Origin: Pseudomonas frederiksbergensis
Lineage (GTDB): Bacteria; Pseudomonadota; Gammaproteobacteria; Pseudomonadales; Pseudomonadaceae
Assembly (NCBI RefSeq): GCF_003732275.1
Contig: NZ_MOBM01000010.1
Location: 1 to 64,000, forward strand
Direction of reading: 5' to 3'
DNA: 64,000 nucleotides
Shown: positions 26,571 to 38,500 of the stretch, piece after piece
Numbering within the stretch: position 1 is the first letter of the stretch
Layout of the letters: every line of letters starts with the position of its first letter
Made by a program: the position numbers and the translations under genes
Notes under the pieces: model-generated
The model's database searches: none
What the model saw: the letters and a program-made list of their open reading frames with translations, nothing else
What the model was told of the DNA's origin: nothing

Positions 26571-29500
26571 GTGCAAGAGTTAATCGAGTCGGTAGGACAA
26601 CTTTCGGCTAAGCAAAGAAAGGCTCTGGCGGTTCTGCTCAAGCAGAAAGGGGTCAACCTTTTTGACATTGCCCCGGTTTTCAAGCGCACGGCTGAAGAAC
26701 CGTTGTTGTTGTCCTACGCTCAGCAGCGCCAGTGGTTTCTCTGGCAATGGGCGCCGCACAGCGCGGCCTACAACATTCCCACGGCCCTGCGCTTGCAGGG
26801 CCCGCTGGATGTGGCCGCGTTGCAGCGCAGCGTCCAGGCGCTGATCGAACGTCACGAAACCTTGCGCACGGTGTTCACTCAAGACGCCGGGCAACCCTTG
26901 CAAACGATCCTGCCGGCAGGATCGTTTGCCCTGGATATTCACGAGCTGAGCCCTGAACTGGCGGCAAACCCGCAGGCGTCGATCCAGGCCTTCGTCCAGA
27001 CCCAGAGCCAGCAAGCCTTCGATTTGCAGACCGGCCCGCTGTTGCGCGCGGCCCTGCTGCAAGTCACCCCGCATGATCACGTGCTGGTGCTGACCCTGCA
27101 CCACATCGTGTCGGATGGTTGGTCGTTGCAGGTGATGATCGAGGAACTGGTGCAGTTGTATGCCGGTTTCAATCTCGGGCATGACGCCGGGCTGCCGGCC
27201 TTGCCGATTCAATACGCCGACTACGCCCTGTGGCAGCGGCAATGGATGGAGGCCGGCGAACAGGAACGTCAACTGGCCTACTGGCAACAACAGCTCGGCG
27301 GCGAGCAACCGGTGCTGGAGCTGCCTGCCGACCGTGCGCGTCCGGTGGAACAGAGCTTTGCCGGGGCCAGCCACAACCTGATTCTGGACCCGACGCTGAG
27401 CGACAGCCTCAAGGCCTTCGCCCGACGGGAAAACGTCACGCTGTTCGTGCTGTTGCTGGCCTCGTTCCAGGCCTTGTTGCACCGCTACAGCGGCCAGGCC
27501 GACATCCGCGTCGGTGTGCCGGTGGCCAACCGCGGGCGCGTGGAAATCGAGCGACTGATCGGTTTCTTCGTCAACACCCAGGCGCTCAAGGCGGACGTCG
27601 ACGGGCAAGCCAGCTTCGTCGATCTGCTGCGCCAGGTTCGGCAAACCGCCCAGGAAGCTCAGGCGCACCAGGACCTGCCGTTCGAACAACTGGTGGAAGC
27701 CCTGGAGCCGGGACGCAGCCTGAGCCACAGCCCGTTGTTCCAGGTGATGTTCAATCACCAGGCCGAAAGCCGGATCAGTGTCGAGACGCGGTTGAACGGC
27801 TTGAGCATCGAGCCGCTGGAATGGCAAAGCGCAACCGCGCAGTTCGATCTGGTGCTGAACACCACCGAACAGGCCCATGGCATTGAAGCGGTGCTCAAAT
27901 ACGCCACCGACCTGTTCGAGCCTGCGACCATTGAACGTCTGGCGCAGCACTGGCGCAACCTGCTGCGGGCGATTGTTCAGGACCCGACCCAGCGCATTGC
28001 CCAACTGCCGGTGCTCGATGACGAGCAGCAACAACAACTGCTCGCGCACTGGAACCCGAGCCCGGTGATGCACCCAGTCAGCCAGTGCATTCATCAGTTG
28101 ATCGAGGCTCAGGCCGAGCATCGTCCGGATGCGCCCGCGGTGGTGTTCGCCGGGCAACGACTGATATATGCCGAACTCAATCATCGGGCCAACCAATGGG
28201 CGCATCAGCTGATCGCCCGTGGCGTCGGCCCCGATGTGCGGGTGGGCGTGGCGGTGGAACGTTCGCTGGAGATGATCGTCGCCATTGTCGCTGTGCTGAA
28301 GGCCGGTGGCGCTTATGTGCCGCTGGACCCGAGCTACCCCGACGACCGCTTGCGCTACATGATCGAGGACAGCGGGATCGAGCTGTTGCTGACCCAGGGC
28401 CACCTGTTGGCGCAGCTGCCGATTCCGCCGGGGCTGGCCTGTCTGGATTTGAATCAACCTCTGCTGGAAAGCAGCACGGCCAACCCTCCTTGCCGCACCA
28501 CCGCAGACAACCTCGCGTATGTGATTTACACCTCCGGGTCCACCGGCAAGCCCAAAGGCGCGTTGTTGTCCCATGGCAATGTCATTCGCCTGTTCAGCGC
28601 CACTGATCACTGGTTCGGTTTCGGCCCCGAGGACAGCTGGACCCTGTTCCATTCGTACGCGTTCGATTTCTCGGTCTGGGAAATCTTCGGCGCGCTGCTC
28701 CACGGCGGCAAACTGGTGGTGGTGCCCCACGATGTCACCCGTTCGCCGGAAGAGTTCTACACCTTGCTTTGCGATGAACAAGTCACCGTTCTGAACCAGA
28801 CGCCGTCGGCGTTCAAACCGCTGATGCAAGTGGCCAGTGCTTCGTCGCGCAACCATGCGCTGCGTTACGTGGTGTTTGGCGGTGAAGCGTTGGAAGTACA
28901 GAGCCTGCGCCCCTGGTTCGAGCGTTTCGGCGATCGCGCGCCGACCCTGATCAACATGTACGGCATCACTGAAACCACCGTGCATGTGACCTACCGCCCG
29001 CTGTCCCTGGCGGACTTGCAACAGACCCACAGCAGCCCGATCGGCGAGCCGATTGTCGACCTGTCGTGGTACTTGCTCGATGACGCGCTGAACCTGGTGC
29101 CCCAAGGGTGCATCGGCGAGTTGTACATCGCCGGGGCCGGGCTTGCGCGGGGGTATCTGAACCAACCGGGCATGAGCGCTACCCGTTTCGTTCCGGATCC
29201 GTTCAACCCTGTGGCCGGTGAACGCTTGTACCGCACCGGCGACCTGGCGCGGCTGCGCGGCGACGGGGTGATCGAGTACATCGGCCGTATCGACCATCAG
29301 GTGAAGATTCGCGGTTTCCGTATCGAGCTGGGGGAAATCGAAACCCAATTGCTCAAGCATGACGCGGTGCGTGAAGCCGTGGTGTTGGCGGTCGAAGGGC
29401 TCAGTGGGCAGCAACTGGCTACCTGGATCGTGCCGAGCGAGCCACTGGACGCAGATGCCCATGCCGGCTTGCGCGATTCGATCAAAGCGCAATTGCGTGA

Positions 29501-32500
29501 AACCCTCTCGGACTACATGGTGCCGGTCAGCTGGGTGTTCCTCGAACGCCTGCCGCTGACGGCCAATGGCAAGCTCGATCGCAAGCAACTACCCAACCCT
29601 GATGTGAGCCTGGTGCAAGAGGCTTACGCGGCCCCGCGCAGCGAACTCGAACAGCGCCTGGCCGAGATCTGGCAGGACGTGTTGAAAGTCGAGCAGGTCG
29701 GCCTCAACGACAACTTCTTCGAACTGGGCGGCGATTCGATCATCTCGATTCAGGTGGTCAGCCGGGCGCGTCAGGCGGGCATCCGCTTCTCGCCCAAAGA
29801 CATCTTCCAGCACCAGACCGTGCAACGCCTGGCCACCGTCGCACAGCAGAGCGATGCGGTGCAGGCGATGCAAGGTGATGTGCTCGGCGCTGCCGTGCTG
29901 ACCCCGATTCAACAGTACTTTTTCGCCACTGACATTCCCGAGCGTCAGCACTGGAACCAGTCGATCCTGCTGACCCCGGCCGAGCCTCTGCAAGCGGCTG
30001 CGCTCAAGCAAGCCCTGGAACATCTGCAACGACATCACGATGCCTTGCGTCTGCGCTATCGCCAGACCGCAGGTGTCTGGGGGCAGGAACATGCCGCCGT
30101 CGATCAGCCGAACACACTGTTGCGCACCGTGGCGTTGCCAGATAGCGAGGCCTTGCCGGCGCTGTGCCTGGCGTTGCAGCGCAGCTTGAACCTGAGCGAT
30201 GGCCCGTTGATCCGCGCGGCCCTGGTAGATCTGCCCGATGCCAGTCAGCGACTGCTGTTGGTGATCCACCATTTGGTGGTCGATGGTGTGTCGTGGCGGA
30301 TTCTGCTGGAAGACCTGCAAACCACTTATCAGCAACTGAGCACCGGCACGCCGTTGCGCCTGCCGGCCAAGACCACGGCGTTCAAGGATTGGGGCGAACG
30401 CCTGCAAGGTTATGCGCGCAGCGCCGGGCTGGAAACCGAGCTGGATTACTGGCGCGGGCAACTGGCCGAAGCGCCGGCGGACTTGCCGCTGGACAACCCT
30501 GATGGACAATTGCAGAACCGTTTCGAGCGCAGCGTCGATACGCGTCTGGATGCCGAGCGTACCCGGCAATTGCTGCAACAGGCACCGGCGGTGTATCGCA
30601 CCCAAGTCAACGATTTGCTGTTGACCGCACTGGCCCGGGTTTTGTGTGAATGGACCGCCTCCGACAGCGCCCTGGTGCAGCTCGAGGGGCATGGCCGCGA
30701 AGACCTGTTCGATGACCTCGACCTGAGCCGTACCGTGGGCTGGTTCACCAGCATGTTCCCGGTGCGCCTCACTCCGCAGGCCAGCCTCGAAGCGTCCATC
30801 AAGGGCATCAAGGAACAACTGCGCTCGATCCCGAACAAAGGCATCGGCTTTGGCTTGCTGCGGTATCTGGGCAGCGACGCTGCGCAAGCGGCCCTGAGCG
30901 GCTTGTCCCAACCCAAGGTGACCTTCAACTACCTGGGGCAGTTCGATAACAACTTCGACGAAGGCACCCTGTGGGTGCCGGCCACCGAAGACAAGGGCGC
31001 CGGGCAGGATGAACAAGCGCCGATGAGCAACTGGCTGACCATCGACGGCCGCGTCTACCAAGGGCAATTGAGCCTGACCTGGACCTACAGCAGTGACGTG
31101 TTCGAAGAGGCGACCATCAACGCCCTGGCCCGCGCTTATGAAGTTGCGCTGGGCGAGTTGATCGACCATTGCCTGAGCCATCCGAGCGGCGGTCTGACCC
31201 CTTCCGATGTGCCACTGGCCGGGTTGTCCCAGGCGCATCTGGACAGCCTGCCGATCACCGCACAGCGGATCGAGGACATTTACCCGCTGGCGCCGATGCA
31301 GCAGGGCATTCTGTTCCACAGCCTGTACGACGCCGACGCCAGCGCTTACGTCTATCAGATGCTGCTGGATATCGACGGTCTGGATGTACCGCGCTTCCAG
31401 CAAGCCTGGCAGCGGGTGGTGGACCGTCATGAAGTGCTGCGCGCCGGTTTCATCTGGGGCCGCGACGGCCTCGATACACCGCTGCAAGTGATCTATCGCC
31501 AGCTGACCCTGGAAATGCCGGAAGTGGATGTGCGCGCCGAACCGGACTTGCAAGCCGTGCTTGAGGCCCGTGCCTTGGCCGATCGCGAACGCGGTTTCGA
31601 CTTGCAGAACCCGCCGCTGCTGCGCCTGTGCCTGCTGCGCACCGCCGATGACCGTCATCGCCTGATCTTCACCTGCCACCACATTCTCATGGACGGCTGG
31701 AGCAACTCGCGGATGTTTGGCGAAGTGCTGCAGGATTACGCCGGGCATCCGGTGCCGAGTGCGCAGGGTCGTTATCGCGACTTCCTGGCCTGGCTGCAAC
31801 GCCAGGACAAGGACGCGGCGCAAGCCTTCTGGCGCGGGCAATTGGCCGAACTGGACGAACCGACGCGATTGGCCTCGGCCTGCCACGGGCAAACCGTGCC
31901 CGGCCCCGGTAAAGGCGTGCATAAGCTGACCTTTGACGCAGCCTTCACCCAGCGCCTCAACGGTTTCTCGCGCCAGCAGCAAGTGACGCTCAACAGCCTG
32001 GTGCAAGCCGCGTGGCTGCTGGTGTTGCAGCGCTACACCGGGCAGAGCAGTGTCGCGTTCGGCGCGACGGTGTCCGGTCGTCCGGTGGATCTGCCGGGCA
32101 TCGAGCAACAGTTGGGCCTGTTCATCAATACCCTGCCGGTGATCGCCAGCCCGCCAGCGACCTGCAGTGTCAGCGACTGGGTGCGTAGCGTGCAGGACAA
32201 AAACCTGCTGCTGCGCGATTACGAACAGACGCCGTTGCAAGACATCCAACGCCTGGCCGCGCTTAACGGTGAGGCATTGTTCGACACCTTGCTGGTGTTC
32301 GAAAACTACCCGGTGTCCGACACCCTGGAGGCCAATCCGGGTGGGTTGCGTTTCAGCGGTCTCGAACACCGTGAGCAAACGAACTACGGCCTGACGCTGA
32401 TCGCCGGTGCCGGCGAGGTGTTGAGCCTGGACTTCAACTACCTCACCGAGCACTTCGCCGAGCGCAGCATTGTCGGCCTGGCCGCTCATCTGGAAGAAGT

Positions 32501-35500
32501 ACTGCGCCAGTTCCTCGACGCACCGCAACGCTTGCTGGGCGAGATCGGCCTGTTGCCGGCGAGCGAGCTGCGTACTCTGGCGGAATGGAATGACCATCAT
32601 GCAGCGTACCCGGTCCAGGCCTTGATCCATCAAGGCTTCGAAGCTCAGGTCGAAGCGCGGCCACAGGCGATTGCCTTGCGGCATGCCGGTGCTGGGTTGA
32701 CCTATGCCGAACTCAATCGCCGCGCCAACCAGTTGGCCCGTCATCTGCAAACGCTGGGTGTCGGCGCGGAAATCCGCGTGGGCGTGGCGATGCCTCGTTC
32801 CGCCGAGTTGGTGATTGCCTTGATGGCGGTGCTCAAGGCCGGTGGCACCTACGTGCCGCTGGACCCGGACTATCCGGCGGATCGCGTGGCCTACATGCTC
32901 GACGACAGTCAGGCGCGGGTGTTGCTGACCCAGCAGCACTTGCTGTCGCAGTTGCCCGAGACCCAGGCCCAAGTGGTGTGGGTCGAGGCGGGCGGTCAGG
33001 CCTTCGCCAACCTGGCGCCGCACAATCTTGAGGGGCGGATCGACTCCGCCAACCTGGCTTATGTGATTTATACCTCCGGTTCCACCGGTAAACCGAAAGG
33101 CGTGGCGATTGCTCATCGCAACGTGCAGGCGCTGATTCACTGGTCGCACGAGGTGTACAGCGAAGAGGACCTGCAAGGCGTGCTGGCCTCGACCTCGGTG
33201 TGCTTCGACCTGTCGGTGTGGGAGATTTTCGTCACCCTGGCCCGCGGCGGCTCGATCATCATGGCGCGCAACGCCCTGGAATTGCCGGACCTGCCGGAGC
33301 GCGATCAGGTGCGCCTGATCAACACCGTGCCGTCGGCCATTGCAGCCTTGCAGCGCGCCGGGCAGATCCCTCACGGCGTGCGCATCATCAACCTTGCGGG
33401 TGAACCGCTCAAGCAAAGCCTGGTGGACACGCTGTACCGCGAGACTTCGGTCGAGCACGTTTATGATTTGTACGGGCCGTCGGAAGACACCACCTATTCG
33501 ACCTGCACCCGTCGCGAAGCCGGCGGCCAGGCGAACATCGGCCGACCGCTGGTGAACACCACCGCACACTTGCTCGATGCCCAGTTGCAGGCCGCGCCGA
33601 TTGGGGTTGCTGCCGAGCTGTACCTGGCTGGCGACGGCATTACCCGTGGCTATCTGTTCCGTCCGGGCCTGACCGCCGAACGCTTTGTGCCCAACCCGCT
33701 GGCCAGCAATGGCGAGCGGATGTATCGCACCGGCGACTTGACCCGTTTGCGTGACGACGGCCTGATCGAATATGTCGGCCGCATCGATCATCAGGTCAAG
33801 GTGCGCGGGTTCCGTATCGAGCTCGGTGAAATCGAAGCGCACCTGCTGGCCTATGACAGCGTGCGCGAAGGCGTGGTGCTGGCGGTGGAAGGCCATAGTG
33901 GTCAGCAACTGGTGGCTTACGTGGTGCCGACGCAGGCCGACCTGAATTCGCAAGAACAAGACGATCTGAGCGAAGCGCTCAAGACCGGACTCAAGGCGCA
34001 CCTGCCGGATTACATGGTGCCGGGGCAATGGTTGTTCATCGAACAGTTGCCGCTGACCCCCAACGGCAAACTCGACCGCAAGGCCTTGCCGACCCCGGAC
34101 GTCAACCAATTGCAGCGCGATTACGTGGCGCCGCGCACAGCGCTGGAGCAACAGATTGCCGGGATCTGGCAAGACATTCTGAAACTTACGCGGGTCGGTG
34201 TGACCGACAACTTCTTCACCTTGGGTGGCGACTCGATTATCTCCATTCAGGTGGTGAGCCGGGCGCGTCAGGCGGGGATTCGGTTCACTCCCAGAGACCT
34301 GTTCCAGCAGCAGACGGTGGAACGGTTGGCTCGTGTGGTGCAGATGAATGTTTCTCTTGAGAACGATGAAAGCCCGGTCAGAGGCAGTACGGCGTTCAAA
34401 CGCTCGAGTCAGCCGGGCAGCCATGAGTTGACCCCGTCGGACTTCCCGCTGGCCCGTCTCGACCAGACGCAGCTCGATGCCTTGCCGGTGCCCGCTGCGG
34501 CAATTGAAGACATCTATCCGCTGTCGCCGATGCAGGAGGGCATGCTGTTCCATACGCTGTCGGACAACGGCAGCAGCCTGTACGTCAACCAGGTCAGCCT
34601 GCCGGTCAAGGGCCTGGACGTGGGGCGCTTCCGCGCTGCGTGGGAATACATCATTGAGCGTCAGGCGATTCTGCGCACCAGCTTCCATTGGCAGGACGGG
34701 CTGACCAAGCCGTTACAGATTGTTCAGTACCACGCGGCCTTGCAGATGCAGGTGCTCGACTGGCGCGGGCAGGACATCAGCGACGCGCAGATTGCCGAGT
34801 TCGCCACCGAAGATCGAGCGCTGGGCTTCGACCTGGCCGAGGCGAAGTTGCAACGGGTGACCCTGCTGCGCTTGAGCGACGATCAGTACCAGATGGTCTG
34901 GACCAGCCACCACATTCTGATGGACGGCTGGAGCAGTTCACGGCTGTTCGGTGAGGTGTTGCAGTATTACTCGAAGGGGCAGGTCAGCGGCGAAAACGGC
35001 CGTTACCGCGACTTCATCGCCTGGCTGCAAGCACAGGATCAGGACGCCCAGGAACTGTTCTGGAAGGCGCGTCTGGCGGCGGTCAACGAGCCCACCGCGT
35101 TGAGTCAGGCGATTCATCCGCGCCACTCGGCCGATGTGTCCGGTCACGACGCGATTTATTCGAACTGGGATATCGCGCAGACCGCCCGGTTGCTGCAGTT
35201 CTGCCGCGACCTGCGCATTACCCCCAACACCCTGATCCAGGGTGCCTGGCTGTTGCTGTTGCAACGCTACACCGGCCAGCGCACGGTGACGTTCGGCGCC
35301 ACGGTCTCCGGGCGTCCCGAGAACCTGCCGAATGTCGGCAACATGCTGGGCCTGTTCATCAACACCTTGCCGATCATCCAGACCCCGGAACCGGATCAGC
35401 GTCTGGCCGACTGGCTGAATCAGGTTCAGGCCTACAACCTGGATATCCGCGATTATTCCCAGGCACCGCTGGCGGATGTGCAGCGCTGGTCGAACCTCGG

Positions 35501-38500
35501 TGGCCAGGCGTTGTTCGACAGCATCGTGGTGTTCGAGAATTTCCCGATCGATGATCGCTTGCAGGAAGAAAACGACACCGACCTGACCTTCGGCAAATCC
35601 ATCGGCCATGGCGTGACCAACGTGCCGATGGACTTGGCGGTGATGCTCGGTGATGAACTGTCGATCGAATACCTGTACCTGTGCAGCCACTTCAGTGCCG
35701 AGGCGGTGGAGGGGATTCGCCTGACCCTGGAAAACACCCTTGAGGCGATGATGCGCGCGCCTTACGAACGCTTGGGTAACCTGCAGCGTCTGTCGCCTGA
35801 ACAATGGCTATCGATGCAGACCTGGAGCGCCAAGCCGCCAGCGGAGCATCAACCGCAGCTGTTGCCGGAGCTGATCAGCCGACACGCCTTGAGTCAGCCC
35901 GAGGCCATTGCGGTGCAATGTGCCGGGCTGAGCCTGAGCTACGGCGAACTGGAGCGCCGCGCCAATCGTCTGGCCCATTGCTTGATCGAGCATGGCGCAG
36001 GGCCGGAAGTGGTGATCGGCGTGGCACTGCCGCGTTCGCTGGAAATGGTCGTCAGCTTCCTCGCCGTGCTCAAAAGCGGCGCGGCGTATGTGCCGCTGGA
36101 CATCGATTATCCGCCGGAGCGTCTGGCGTACATGATCGAAGATTCGGGCATGGCGCTGCTGCTGACCCAGAGCAGCCTGCGGGCGACGTTGCCGGCGCCC
36201 GAGGGCCTGTTGCGCCTTGAGCTGGATCAGCTCGATGAGTCCCGTTATGGCGATGAGGCGCCGGTGTGTCGCGTGCTGGAGCAAGGGCTGGCCTATCTGG
36301 TCTATACCTCGGGTTCCACCGGGCGACCAAAAGGCGTGGCGGTTACTCAGGGACCACTGAGCATGCACTGTCAGGCCATCGCCAAACTGTATGAAATGGA
36401 CACCCGCAGCTGCGAGCTGCACTTCATGTCGTTCGCCTTCGACGGTGCCCATGAGCGCTGGTTGAGTACGCTGTACAGCGGCGGCCGGCTGGTGGTGCGG
36501 GACGGTTGCCTGTGGACGCCGGAACAGACCTGGCAGGCGCTGCACGAGTACGGCGTGACCATCGCCTGCTTCCCGCCGGCCTACCTCAAGCAACTGGCCG
36601 AGTACGCCGCGGCCAGCGGTATCGCGCCGCCACCGGTGCGCATTTACTGCTTCGGCGGCGATGCGGTGCCGGACCAGACCTTCGAACAGGTCAAGGCGGC
36701 GCTGCGTCCCGAGTACTTCACCAACGGCTACGGCCCGACGGAAACCGTGGTCACCCCGATGCTGTGGAAAGTGCCGGTGAGCCAGCAGTGTGAAGCGGCT
36801 TATGCGCCGATCGGCCGCGCGGTGGGCGCGCGTTCGCTGTACGTGCTGGATGAGGATTTGAATCCGCTGCCGCCCGGCTTTGCCGGCGAGTTGTACATCG
36901 GTGGCTACGGGGTTGCCCGTGGTTATCACGGTCGGCCAGACCTGACCTGCGAACGCTTCGTGCCCAACCCGTTTGCCAGCGGCGAGCGGCTGTACCGCAC
37001 CGGCGACCTGGTGCGTTTGCGCCAGGACGGCGTGATCGATTACGTCGGTCGTATCGACCATCAGGTCAAGGTGCGCGGCTTCCGTATCGAGCTCGGTGAA
37101 GTCGAGGCCAGCCTGCGCCAACTGGCGCAGGTCAGCGACGCCTTGGTGATCGCCCGGGATAATGCCTCCGGCAAGCAACTGATCGGTTACGTCGTCACCG
37201 ATGCCGGGCAGGAGCTGGGTGATGAGCTCAAGGCTGGGCTGCGCACCACGTTGCCGGAATACATGGTGCCGGCGCAGATCGTCTGCCTCAGCGCCTTCCC
37301 GGTCACCCCCAACGGCAAGCTTGATCGCAAGGCATTGCCCGAGCCGGAATTCAAAAGTGAGGAATACGTCGCCCCGCGCAATCAGCAGGAACAACTGCTG
37401 GCGGACATCTGGGCGCAGGTGTTGCAGGTGGAGCAGGTCGGTATCAGCGACAACTTCTTCGAACTGGGCGGCGACTCGATCCTGAGCCTGCAAGTGATTT
37501 CCCGGGTCAGGAACCACCCGACCCTGCAGATGGAACTCAAGCTGCGCGATCTGATGCGCTACCAGACCATCGCCGGCATCGTCGAGCAGGACGTGGTGAA
37601 GGCGGGCACCGCGCAACCGTCGGTGGACCTCACCCATGTGGCCAGTGAGGGGCTGTTCACTCTGCTGCCGATTCAGGAATGGTTCTTTGCCGAGGGCATG
37701 GCAGAGCCTCATCACTACAACCAATCGTTGTTGCTGAGTGCGCGTCAGGCGCTGGATCTGGACGCCCTGGAACAGGCGCTGGGCTGGATCGAAAACCATC
37801 ACGACGCCTTGCGCCTGCGCTTTTGTCAGGAAGGCGGGCGCTGGTTGCAGCGCTACGCCGCGCCGACGGATCGCCGCGAGCCGGTGCTTTGGCGCCGCGA
37901 GGCCGAGAACAGTGAGCAGGTCGAAGCCTTGGCCAACCTGACACAGCGCAGCCTCAAGCTTGACGATGGACCGGCCTGGCGCGCGGTACACATCGCCTTG
38001 CAGGACGGGCAGGCGCGGCTGTTGATGGTCATTCACCATTTGGTGGTCGACACGGTGTCGTGGCGGATTCTGCTCGACGACTTGAAGGTGGCCTATGAGG
38101 CCTGCGTGATGGGCATCGAACCGCAACTGCCGATCCGCACCAGCAGCTATCGCGCATTTGCCGAAGCCTTGCAGGCGCAGGCGCCGGTGATTGCAGAGCA
38201 GGAATTGGGCTACTGGCTGGAGCAACTCGATCAGCCAGGCGTCGACCTGCCGTGCGATAACCGTCGCGGCAAGAATCAGGTGCGTCACCAGGCTCAGGCG
38301 CGGCTCAAGTTGTCTCGCGAGCACACCGAGCAGTTGCTCAAACAGGCACCGGCGGTCTATCGCACGCAGATCAACGATTTGCTGCTGTCGGCCCTGAGCC
38401 GGGCGTTGTGTCGCTGGAGTGAACAGTCGTCGGCGCTGATTTTGCTGGAAGGGCACGGCCGCGAGGACCTGTTCGAGAGCATCGACCTGAGTCGCAGCCT

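Noticed and set aside
29589..34688. Very long minus-strand open frame (about 1699 codons) opposite NRPS 3; similar ones at 23151-26435, 26580-29588 and 35808-38936
   Set aside because: They mirror the GC-rich third-position bias of the NRPS gene, show low-complexity translation and no family motifs. They are shadows of the sense gene.
34500..35800. Module 3 C domain of NRPS 3 as a dual epimerisation/condensation domain
   Set aside because: The extra N-terminal HH-x4-GD motif of dual domains is not present; it looks like a normal DCL-type domain.
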